NCBI GenBank assembly: GCA_021203285.1
Contig: JAJQBM010000153.1
Coordinates: forward strand, 1 to 8,128
DNA from: Clostridiales bacterium
Lineage (GTDB): Bacteria; Bacillota; Clostridia; Lachnospirales; Lachnospiraceae
Direction of reading: 5' to 3'
Length of the DNA stretch: 8,128 bases
Both the position numbers and the translations under genes were made by a program. The first letter of the stretch is position 1. Each line of letters begins with the position of its first letter. Below the pieces are notes generated by a model. That model worked only from the letters and a program-made list of their open reading frames with translations, searched no databases and was not told where the DNA came from. Below are positions 1 through 6,798 of this stretch, in pieces.

Positions 1-24
1 CGCCTGTTTGGCGGGTTCTTTCTT
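1..24 (+). terminator. Probable rho-independent terminator of a plus-strand gene left of the window
   Basis: CGCC (1-4) and GGCG (10-13) pair around the loop TGTTT, and the right arm goes on as GG followed by TTCTTTCTTT. This is the usual layout of an intrinsic terminator read on the plus strand, with a GC stem followed by a T-rich tract. The stem probably continues two bases to the left of the window edge. If correct, a gene transcribed rightward ends just outside the window and converges on the minus-strand operon. The cut-off left arm limits confidence. Confidence 0.45.
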
Positions 25-30
25 TAAATG

Positions 31-48
31 GTACTCATGTTTGAGTAC
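31..48. repeat. Small perfect inverted repeat (hairpin)
   Basis: GTACTCA (31-37) and TGAGTAC (42-48) are perfect inverted arms around a 4-nt loop. The hairpin lies between the probable plus-strand terminator and the large palindrome, downstream of the minus-strand operon. It has no clear U-tract on either strand, so it is not a convincing terminator. It could be a protein-binding dyad or part of the convergent-gene end structure. Confidence 0.4.
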
Positions 49-62
49 TTACGTTAAATGAC

Positions 63-157
63 GAATACGGAGGCGGTCATAGATATATTTTAAGACAACC
101 GGGGCAACGTTTCGAAAAAGTTGCCGTTAAAATATATCTATGGCCGCCTCCGCATTC
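63..157. repeat. 95-nt near-perfect palindrome at the 3' end of the operon
   Basis: Two 31-nt arms (63-93 and 127-157) are inverted copies with only two mismatched positions. The 33-nt centre holds a second nested hairpin, GGCAAC (103-108) with GTTGCC (120-125), whose loop contains the self-complementary TTTCGAAA. A transcript of either strand would form a stem of about 30 bp with one mismatch and one G-U pair. It begins 25 nt past the stop codon of the large redox subunit, so it may end or protect the operon mRNA. There is no run of U straight after the stem as in a textbook terminator. A palindromic repeat or MITE-like element is an alternative. No flanking target-site duplication is visible. 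Confidence 0.75.
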
Positions 158-181
158 TGCGCTATAGTATTTTTTCCTATT

Positions 182-3100
182 TTATCTTATGATATCCTTC
201 AAATAGTCCACGTTCGGCATCGGATCGACGAACACATCGTCCTGTACCGATACGAGTGTCCGCCGTGTCGGCTGCAGCACATCTCCGATGATCTCACCTT
301 CGGATGCCTCCCGGTACCAGAGCAGGCTGTCGGTCATCTCCCGGGCGATGTCGTCCTCTGAGTCGTAGGAAAAAGTTATCTCCAGCACCTCCGCAAGCTC
401 AGCGAGAAGCTGCCAGTTGTTGAAGAGTACCTCCGGCTCCAGTGCGGCGTTTGTCGCCTGGAAGCGGCGCTCGGTATTGAGGTAAGTTCCCTCCGCGTGA
501 ATGGGAGCCGTCCCCGGCAGGATGACATCGGTGCAATCTGCAACCGGCGTCCGGTGTGTGTCGCTGACCGCAAGGAATTCTACATCCTTTACCAGTTCTT
601 TCGGCGGATTCTCGCCCAGAATCAGCAGCGCTTTCACGCCCTCCATCGCCTCCGCACCGGCTGTAATGCCGAGCTGTGCCAGCCCTTGGCTGTTGTTTTT
701 GGATTTCACCATCACGATGCCGTTCCGCGGGCCGCCGATGTGTCCGGCAAGCAGCGCGATATCCGCAAGCAGCGTGGCGCAGGATACCGAAACGACATTC
801 TGCTGGAAGACGATCATGGCTTTCTTCGCACTCTGATACAGAGACGCGATCTGCGCCGCCTCGTCGGAGACAGTCACCGCATCCAGAGATGCCGCAAACT
901 CTGCGTACCCGCCGATTCCGGCTTTTTCACAGGCGTCTGCCGCCGTTTTGTCCGCCACGCCCTTCGCAATCTGACGCAGGAAGTCCAGCGTGTTGTCCGT
1001 GTAGACTGCCTTTGTCACAAAGCTCATGTGATCCTGCTCATATCCGACCGAATTGATAAGAACCACCTTCGCACCGGCTTTCGCCGCGTTCATCAGCTTC
1101 ACGCGCATCACCTGATTGGCCGGTGCGTCAAAGCCGACTGCCAGAATCACTTCCGTGCGCATCAGCTCCGCCAGCGTGTTCGGGGAGGCGTTCAGTCCGA
1201 GAACCGGCTCCATGCCGCAGGCGCGGTTGTTGAAGCTGAATATCTTCGCGCCCAGCGCATCCGCCACTTTTTTCGCCACATAAGCTTCCTCGTTGGTAAA
1301 GCGGTCGGAGACGGCAATCGCGACGGCATCGCTGCCGTATCTTCTCGCGGCCGACTCCATCGACTTTGCCGTGAGCATCAGGGCATCGTGATAATTCTCG
1401 GGGTCAAAGGCCTCCGCCGTCTTTCTCTCCATCGGTGCGTAGAGCCGGTTTTCCTCCTTCAGCGCGGAAGAGAATCCGAACTTTCCGCCGATGCAGAGCA
1501 CACCCTCATTCACCGGACCCTCCGGATCCGGATTTGCCTTGACCGCGAGCGTGCCGCAGGTCATCGTCTTCTGCGCGCAGCCCATGGAGCAGAACCCGCA
1601 GATTGTATCGGTCTCCTCCGTCTGGAGCGGAATCTGTTTTTTCATCGGCAGGTGCTCCTGCAGCGCCCCGGTCGGGCAGACGCTGACACACTGGCCGCAG
1701 GAGATACATCCGGTCTCCTCCAGATGCTTGCCCATAGCCGGAAGCACGACCGTATCAAAGCCGCGGTCCACAAATCCCAGCGCGCCGACGCCCATGACCT
1801 CCTCACAGGCGCGGACGCAGAGTCCGCAGAGAATGCACTTATTCGGATCGCGCTCGATAAACGGATGCGGATCCTCAAACACGGTCTTTTTAACTTCACC
1901 GGCGATGCGGTCTGGCTTTACATCATACTGGTTGGCGAGAGCCACCAGCTTACACTCATAATAATCATGGCAGCCGCACTCTAAGCAGCGGGAGGCGTCC
2001 GCTCTCGCTTGCTCCTCGGTATAGCCCTTCACGACCTCGACAAAATTATCCTTCCGCGCTTCAGGGGAGAGCTGCTTCATCTTCGGGCGACACTGCCGTT
2101 CACGGTCCTCGAAGGTTTTCTCCGTGATGTCCGTCCGCTCCACGGTGTACTCCGGCCGGTAGGCGACGGTCTTGCCCGCCAGATAAGAATCCACTACCGC
2201 GCTGCCCTTTTTCGCGTCCGCGATGGACTCCACGGCGATGGAGATTTTGTCATTGCCGCAGTCGCCGCCCGCGAAAACGCCCGGAAGCTTCGTCATAAAT
2301 GTCGTCTTATCGTAAACGATGCCGTTCTTAGGCGTAAACTCCACGCCGGTGATGCCCTCCGGATCCACCGCCTGGCCGATCGCAAGGATGACCATATCCA
2401 CGTCAAGCTCCTCGGTGCATCCCTCAACGGGCTTCGGGGAGCGTCTGCCGCTGGCATCCGGCTCGCCCAGCTCCATCACCTGCAGGGTCATGGAGGCCAC
2501 ACGGCCGTCCGCGCCCGCGTGAATCTGCAAAGGGTTCGTCAGATTCTTAAAGATCACGCCCTCCTCCTCGGCTTCCTCGATCTCCACCATATCCGCCGGC
2601 ATCTCATCCTTCGTGCGGCGGTACACATTGTATACTTTCTCCGCTCCGAGACGGACCGCACTTCGGCAGGCGTCCATCGCGGTGTTACCGCCGCCGACGA
2701 TCGCCACGCGTTTCCCCATCTCGAAGGGCTCGTTGCGCTCGATCTTTCCAAGGAAATCGATGCCACCGATCACGCCGGGGGTATCCTCTCCCTCACAGCG
2801 GACGCCGGTCGATTTCCATGCGCCGATGCCGAGGCAGACCGCGTCATAATTTTTCCGGATGGAGTCAAAGCTGACATCCCGGCCCACCTTTGTGTTCGTG
2901 CGGATCTCCACACCCAGATCCCGGATTAGCTGCACTTCCTCCTCCAGAATCTCCTTGGGAAGACGGTACTCCGGAATGCCGTAGCGGAGCATGCCTCCGG
3001 CGTAAGGCATCGCCTCGAAGATCGTGACGGCATGTCCCTTCTGCCGCAGGAAATAGGCCATGGACAGGCCGTAAGGACCGCCGCCGATGATGGCCACTTT

Positions 3101-3682
3101 TTTCCCAGTATCCTCCTCGCAGTCCGGAAGATAGGACTCACCCATCCGGTCCGCATCCGCGGCAAACCGCTTCAGGTTCGCGATGGAGATGGGCTCATCG
3201 ACCAGTCCGCGCCGGCATTTTTCCTCACAGGGATGTGGGCAGACACGCCCGATCGATGCCGGAAGCGGAATTTTTTCTTTAATTAATTCCAGCGCCTCCC
3301 GATAACGCCCCTCGGCGATCAGTCCCGTGTAGCCCTGACAGTCGGTCTCTGCCGGACATGCCTTCGCGCAGGGCGGGCGGCAGTCTCCCACATGGTTGGA
3401 GAGCAGCAGCTCCAGATTCGTCTTCCGGGACTCCTCGATGCGCGCACTCTTTGTGTGGATGATCATGTCGGGCGCAACCTCTGTGGCACAGGATTTTAAG
3501 AGCTTCGGATTGCCCTCCACCTCCACCATGCACAGGCCGCATGCGCCGTAAATCTCCATCCGCTCATCATAGCAGAGCGTCGGTATGTAAATATCATTCT
3601 CACGCGCCACCTGCAGGATCGTCTGACCCGGCAGCGCAGTCACTTCTTTTCCGTCAATATTGATTCTGTACTGTTTTACCAT
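182..3682 (-). CDS. Large subunit of a Stn/HydABC-like NAD(P)H-ferredoxin complex: NuoG head, NfnB/GltD-like NADPH-FAD domain, [4Fe-4S] domains and a degenerate molybdopterin-type domain
   Basis: This 1166-residue cytoplasmic iron-sulfur flavoprotein likely accepts electrons from, or gives them to, NADPH and passes them along a cluster chain to the NuoEF-like partners. Residues 1-75 are a NuoG-type [2Fe-2S] domain (C37, C48, C51, C65). Residues 97-160 carry GltD/NfnB-type cluster cysteines (C101, C105, C109, C115; C148, C152, C156). An FAD fold starts with GGGPYGL (200-206), an NADPH fold with VGGGNTAMD plus YRRTKDEMPA (354-363), and FAD is closed by FAGGDC (470-475). C566/C569/C571/C577 form a further likely cluster, C616-C626 and C659-C669 two ferredoxin clusters, and C695/C698/C702/C730 a molybdopterin-type one. 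The last 430 residues resemble formate dehydrogenase or NuoG but stop before the C-terminal cofactor-binding domain. AGGAGG (3691-3696) lies 8 nt before the ATG. Domain calls are firm; the transhydrogenase role is inferred. Confidence 0.85.
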   Translation of the reverse strand: MVKQYRINIDGKEVTALPGQTILQVARENDIYIPTLCYDERMEIYGACGLCMVEVEGNPKLLKSCATEVAPDMIIHTKSARIEESRKTNLELLLSNHVGDCRPPCAKACPAETDCQGYTGLIAEGRYREALELIKEKIPLPASIGRVCPHPCEEKCRRGLVDEPISIANLKRFAADADRMGESYLPDCEEDTGKKVAIIGGGPYGLSMAYFLRQKGHAVTIFEAMPYAGGMLRYGIPEYRLPKEILEEEVQLIRDLGVEIRTNTKVGRDVSFDSIRKNYDAVCLGIGAWKSTGVRCEGEDTPGVIGGIDFLGKIERNEPFEMGKRVAIVGGGNTAMDACRSAVRLGAEKVYNVYRRTKDEMPADMVEIEEAEEEGVIFKNLTNPLQIHAGADGRVASMTLQVMELGEPDASGRRSPKPVEGCTEELDVDMVILAIGQAVDPEGITGVEFTPKNGIVYDKTTFMTKLPGVFAGGDCGNDKISIAVESIADAKKGSAVVDSYLAGKTVAYRPEYTVERTDITEKTFEDRERQCRPKMKQLSPEARKDNFVEVVKGYTEEQARADASRCLECGCHDYYECKLVALANQYDVKPDRIAGEVKKTVFEDPHPFIERDPNKCILCGLCVRACEEVMGVGALGFVDRGFDTVVLPAMGKHLEETGCISCGQCVSVCPTGALQEHLPMKKQIPLQTEETDTICGFCSMGCAQKTMTCGTLAVKANPDPEGPVNEGVLCIGGKFGFSSALKEENRLYAPMERKTAEAFDPENYHDALMLTAKSMESAARRYGSDAVAIAVSDRFTNEEAYVAKKVADALGAKIFSFNNRACGMEPVLGLNASPNTLAELMRTEVILAVGFDAPANQVMRVKLMNAAKAGAKVVLINSVGYEQDHMSFVTKAVYTDNTLDFLRQIAKGVADKTAADACEKAGIGGYAEFAASLDAVTVSDEAAQIASLYQSAKKAMIVFQQNVVSVSCATLLADIALLAGHIGGPRNGIVMVKSKNNSQGLAQLGITAGAEAMEGVKALLILGENPPKELVKDVEFLAVSDTHRTPVADCTDVILPGTAPIHAEGTYLNTERRFQATNAALEPEVLFNNWQLLAELAEVLEITFSYDSEDDIAREMTDSLLWYREASEGEIIGDVLQPTRRTLVSVQDDVFVDPMPNVDYLKDIIR

Positions 3683-3694
3683 GGCCTGCCCCTC

Positions 3695-4084
3695 CTACTG
3701 TTTCTCGATCGCGCCGAAGCGGCAGTTTTCCATACATTTGCCGCACTTGATGCACTTTGCCGGGTCGATCGTATGCTGATTCTTCACGCTTCCGCTGATC
3801 GCATCCACCGGACATTGTCTCGCGCAGAGCGTACAGCCCACGCACTTGTCGGTGATGTGGTACGAGATCAGGGCTTTGCATGATTTCGCCGTACATTTAT
3901 GGTTGTAAATATGATCCTCATACTCATTCCGGAAATAGCGCAGCGTCGTCAGCACCGGGTTCGGGGCCGTCTGTCCGAGGCCGCACATCGCGCCGTCGCG
4001 CACCTTGTTCGCCAGCTCCTCCAGAAGCTCAATGTCGCCGTCGCGCCCCTCTCCAGTCCTGATGAGCTCTAAGATCTCCAGCAT
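3695..4084 (-). CDS. C-terminal 2x[4Fe-4S] ferredoxin part of the interrupted NuoF/HydB-type subunit
   Basis: This 129-codon stretch is the expected C-terminus of the NuoF-like gene upstream, in the same frame and 15 codons after its first stop. It starts in the N3-cluster helix bundle, includes the fourth N3 ligand in MCGLGQTAPNP (C34), and ends with two classical ferredoxin clusters: C81, C84, C87, C91 and C111, C114, C117, C121. C64 and C69 are further cysteines between these regions. In HydB-type proteins this tail links the FMN/N3 chain to the large subunit. Adding 440 + 15 + 129 codons gives 584 residues, a normal HydB length. No good ribosome binding site precedes the ATG at 4084, so independent expression is doubtful. 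The cysteines are kept, which argues that the split is either recent or not real. Confidence 0.75.
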   Translation of the reverse strand: MLEILELIRTGEGRDGDIELLEELANKVRDGAMCGLGQTAPNPVLTTLRYFRNEYEDHIYNHKCTAKSCKALISYHITDKCVGCTLCARQCPVDAISGSVKNQHTIDPAKCIKCGKCMENCRFGAIEKQ

Positions 4085-4099
4085 CCGCTTCGTGCCCAG

Positions 4100-4129
4100 A
4101 CTGCATTAATTAGACTTTCAGCAGGACTA
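4100..4129 (-). other. Patch of three in-frame stop codons over the N3 [4Fe-4S] motif
   Basis: Reading on in the NuoF frame gives TAG (4129-4127), TGA (4120-4118) and TAA (4108-4106), with a Ser codon TCT (4114-4112) where the second cluster Cys belongs, Asn at 4111-4109 for the usual Thr, and Ser at 4102-4100 for the usual Arg. The family motif here is ESCGKCTPCR, so E, G and P positions have become stops, while the S, first C, K and third C codons still match. No base has been gained or lost: the frame returns exactly to LGTKRMLEIL. The inferred changes are mostly G to T or C to A. Confidence 0.85.
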
Positions 4130-5449
4130 TTTCCGCGTGAAATCGAGGAAATACCGGGCCATGTCCACCATGCAGGTGTCCTCATCAATGACGATCATGC
4201 CGCCGGACCCGACGATAGCGCCCGTCTTGTTGATGTGCTCGTAGGAGACCGGTGTGTCGATCAGGGACGCCGGGATACATCCGCCGGAGGGACCGCCCAT
4301 CTGCACCGCCTTGAACGGCCGGTCATTCTTGATGCCGCCGCCGGTCTTGTAGATGACATCCTTCAGCGTCAGACCCATGGGGACCTCCACCAGCCCGCCC
4401 TTCTTGATTTTTCCTGCCAGCGCAAAGACCTTTGTGCCGTTGCTCTGGTCCGTTCCGTAGGCGGCAAACGCTTCTCCGCCATTTCGGATGATCCACGCCA
4501 CGTTTGCGTAGGTCTCGACATTATTGATATTCGTCGGCTTCTGCCAGTATCCCTTCTGTGCCGGGAAGGGCGGTTTCAGCCGCGGCATGCCGCGCTCGCC
4601 CTCCAGCGATGCGATGAGCGCTGTCTCCTCGCCGCAGACAAACGCACCGGCGCCGGCCTTGATGCGGATGTCAAAATCCCAGTCTGTGCCGAAAATCTTC
4701 TTTCCGAGGAAGCCCCGCTCCCTCGCCTGTCCCAACGCGATCTCCAGACGCTCGATAGCCAGCGGATACTCCGCGCGGACATAGATCACGCCCTCGCAGG
4801 CGCCCATGGCGTAGCCGCCGATGATCATGCCCTCCAACACCGCGTTCGGATCACCCTCCAGAACGCCCCGGTCCATAAACGCGCCCGGATCGCCCTCGTC
4901 AGCGTTGCAGACGATGTACTTTTCTTTTCCCTCGCTCTGCCGCGCCGCGTTCCACTTAAACCATGTCGGGAATCCCGCGCCGCCGCGGCCGCGCTGACCG
5001 GAGATTTTGATCTCCTCGATGACCTCCATCGGCGTCATCTCTGTCAAAACCTTCCGGGCGGCTTCGTAGCCGTCCTCCTCTATATACTCCTCAATCCGCT
5101 CCGGATTGATCAGGCCGCAGTTTTTCAGAACGATCCGGTTCTGACCCGCGAGGATCGCCGCATCCTCCGCGGAAATGGCGTTCTCCGTGTCAACCTCGCC
5201 GCCGATCAGATGCTTTTCCACAATCGACGAGACGTTGGCGGGCTGCACCTTCACATACCGCGCCGCAAGTGCGCCGTCGTCCCCGTAGATATCGACGATC
5301 GGCTCCAGATAACAGGTGCCGATGCACCCTGTCTTATCCAACACAACATTCGTGAGACCGCGGTCTGCGATCTGCCTCGCAAACTCCGCCTCTGTCTTTT
5401 TCGCGCCGCTGGCAATGCCGCAGCTTCCCTGTCCGATCACTACCTTCAT
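4127..5449 (-). CDS. NuoF/HydB-type FMN- and NADH-binding subunit, truncated by the stop patch
   Basis: This gene encodes the diaphorase subunit that exchanges hydride with NAD(H) through FMN. Residues 1-85 are a thioredoxin-like [2Fe-2S] domain (C10, C42, C46 in GCIGTCYLEP). The NuoF core follows, with the FMN-binding glycine loop GQRGRGGAGFPT (151-162), the NADEGDPGAFMDR loop (182-194) and GAGAFVCGEETALIASLEG (266-284). It ends at TRK just before the N3 [4Fe-4S] motif, where an in-frame TAG stops it. A 440-residue product would lack the N3 cluster and the ferredoxin tail that HydB-type proteins carry, so electrons could not leave FMN by the usual route. The ATG overlaps the stop of the NuoE gene (ATGA, 5446-5449), and AGGAGG (5457-5462) lies 7 nt upstream, so translation is coupled. 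The fold is certain; whether the gene is functional is not. Confidence 0.9.
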   Translation of the reverse strand: MKVVIGQGSCGIASGAKKTEAEFARQIADRGLTNVVLDKTGCIGTCYLEPIVDIYGDDGALAARYVKVQPANVSSIVEKHLIGGEVDTENAISAEDAAILAGQNRIVLKNCGLINPERIEEYIEEDGYEAARKVLTEMTPMEVIEEIKISGQRGRGGAGFPTWFKWNAARQSEGKEKYIVCNADEGDPGAFMDRGVLEGDPNAVLEGMIIGGYAMGACEGVIYVRAEYPLAIERLEIALGQARERGFLGKKIFGTDWDFDIRIKAGAGAFVCGEETALIASLEGERGMPRLKPPFPAQKGYWQKPTNINNVETYANVAWIIRNGGEAFAAYGTDQSNGTKVFALAGKIKKGGLVEVPMGLTLKDVIYKTGGGIKNDRPFKAVQMGGPSGGCIPASLIDTPVSYEHINKTGAIVGSGGMIVIDEDTCMVDMARYFLDFTRK

Positions 5450-5964
5450 GCCGGCACCTCCTCTCTGGAACGGATCTCATCCAGAATCTTCACCACGGAA
5501 TCTTTTGTCAGATTGCCATAGGTCTCCTCCCCGTCCGCACTCTTTACCATCATGACGGGAGCCAAAGAACAGCAGCCGAGACATGCTACATTGTTCAGGG
5601 TGAAAATCCCGTCCTCCGTGGTCTCGCCGTCCGCGATGCCGAGGTACTCGCTGACTGCCTCCTGCACCCGGTCGGCGCCGTTGACATGACAGGCCGTCCC
5701 CTTGCACATCATAATGAGATATTTCCCGACGGGCGTCAGACGAAACTGTGCGTAAAATGTCGCCACGCCGTAGATCCGCGCCTGGCTAATGCCGGTTCTC
5801 GCCGATATGTACTCGATGGCTTCCTGTGACAGATATCCGTAAATATCCTGCGCCTGCTGCAGAATCGTAATCAGGCTGCCCGGCACCGAAGCGTATTTCT
5901 CCAGTGTCGGTGCGAGCAGGGTGAAGTCCTGTCCGGCACCCGGTGTCTTTTGTTGTGTGCTCAT
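5446..5964 (-). CDS. NuoE/HydC-type thioredoxin-like [2Fe-2S] subunit
   Basis: This 172-residue protein is the small partner of the NuoF-like flavoprotein in complex I, HydABC hydrogenases and Stn/NADP-reducing hydrogenase-type complexes. It has the N-terminal helical bundle (YASVPGSLITILQQAQDIYG, then ISQARIYGVATFYAQF at 60-74) and a thioredoxin-like [2Fe-2S] domain. The ligands are C87 and C92 (C-x4-C in CKGTACHVNGA) and C128 and C132 (C-x3-C in CLGCCSLAP). C131 is an additional cysteine inside that motif. Length is normal for the family. A GAGG ribosome binding site precedes the ATG by about 8 nt, and the gene starts 2 nt after the amidohydrolase stop codon. E-then-F-then-large-subunit is the usual order in hydCBA-type operons, which supports assembly into one complex. 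Confidence 0.93.
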   Translation of the reverse strand: MSTQQKTPGAGQDFTLLAPTLEKYASVPGSLITILQQAQDIYGYLSQEAIEYISARTGISQARIYGVATFYAQFRLTPVGKYLIMMCKGTACHVNGADRVQEAVSEYLGIADGETTEDGIFTLNNVACLGCCSLAPVMMVKSADGEETYGNLTKDSVVKILDEIRSREEVPA

Positions 5965-5966
5965 AC

Positions 5967-6798
5967 TTATGTCCTCACTTTCGTAGCTGATATATTGTAT
6001 ACATCCGTCCGGCGGTTCTTCAGCAACGGGATCTGCATGCGAACCTCATCGGCATATCCGGGATCGATCTCGGCATAGATGCAGCACGGCTCATCGCCCG
6101 CCCGTGCGAGAATCCTGCCCCACGGGTCAACGATCATCGAATTCCCGTAAGCGTTCATGTTGTATTTCTCGCCCGTCTGGTTCGCGGCCACGATGTAAAC
6201 GCCGTTCTCAATGGCTCTCGCCCGGATCAGCGCCTCCCAGTGCTCCTGCCCGGTCTCTCTGGTAAAACTGGAGGGCAGGAAAATCACCTTCGCCCCTCCC
6301 AGCGCCATAAGCCGAAACATCTCGCCGAATCGCAGATCATAACAGATGGCAAACCCCAGACAGCCGAGCTCGGTGTCGGTCAGAACGATCTCCTCCCCGG
6401 CCGTATTCAGAGCGGATTCCCGATAAGGCTTCCGCCCCGGAATCTCCACATCAAACATGTGCAGCTTACTGTATGTACAGCGGATATTTCCCTGCGGATC
6501 GATCAGCGCCAGCGTGTTTTTCGGGTTCTGCCCCTCCACGCGCTCCGGGAAGCTTCCGGTCACAATCCACAACCTGCTTTTCCCGCGCCTTTCGCGCGAA
6601 AAAACCGGTCGTCTCCCCGGGAATCGGCTCCGCCTGCTCCCGCGGACGGCGGCCCATATAGTTTACCGTCTCCGGAAACACCAGAAGCTTTGCGCCGTGG
6701 GCTGCCGCCTCGTCGACCATAGCCTCCGCCATTTTCAGATTTTCTGATTTGTCATCCCCGGAATCCATCTGGCAGATTGCAGTCCGATATTTCGTCAT
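5967..6798 (-). pseudogene. Carbon-nitrogen hydrolase (nitrilase superfamily, Nit/omega-amidase-like), frameshifted
   Basis: Two overlapping frames together give one nitrilase-superfamily amidohydrolase of about 276 residues, a normal length. The first part runs from ATG 6798 to about 6573, after which its frame carries on out of register to a stop at 6466. The second part continues in another frame from about 6569 to 5967. The whole catalytic triad is present: Glu in VFPETVNYMG (residue 43 of the first part), Lys in YSKLHMFDVE and Cys in GFAICYDLRFGEMFR of the second. RARAIENGVYIVAANQ and NSMIVDPWG are typical of the Nit1/Nit2 branch, which removes amide nitrogen from small omega-amides or deaminated glutathione. 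The true substrate here is unknown. The start overlaps the folD stop as ATGA (6795-6798). Intact catalytic residues on both sides suggest a recent lesion or a sequencing error. Confidence 0.85.
6565..6576 (-). other. Frameshift site in the carbon-nitrogen hydrolase
   Basis: Upstream of this site the coding frame reads EKQV; downstream the family sequence WIVTGSFPE needs the frame one base further on. The minus strand reads CAGGTTGTGGATT. Removing one T would give CAG GTG TGG ATT and a continuous protein, so the gene has one base too many, or equally lacks two. No stop codon, slippery heptamer or strong structure next to the site points to programmed frameshifting. Confidence 0.75.

Noticed and set aside
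497..1984. Long open frame on the plus strand (495 codons) opposite the large subunit gene
   Set aside because: It is antisense to a protein with clear domains, has Arg/His/Leu-rich composition typical of reversed GC-rich codons, and shows no recognisable motif.
182..3682. Calling the 1166-residue protein a formate dehydrogenase catalytic subunit
   Set aside because: The His after the Mo ligand, the Lys after the cluster and the C-terminal cofactor domain are not seen, and the NADPH-FAD insertion points to a transhydrogenase-type complex.
4118..4120. TGA as a selenocysteine codon
   Set aside because: The family has Gly at this position, TAG and TAA codons flank it, and no SECIS-like hairpin is evident just downstream.
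4235..5521. 428-codon plus-strand open frame opposite the NuoF-like gene
   Set aside because: Same reasoning: a mirror of GC-rich codon bias over a well-recognised family, with no ribosome binding site or motif of its own.
6565..6580. Programmed +1 frameshifting in the amidohydrolase gene
   Set aside because: There is no slow or stop codon at the shift, no slippery motif or internal Shine-Dalgarno, and nitrilases are not known to use it.
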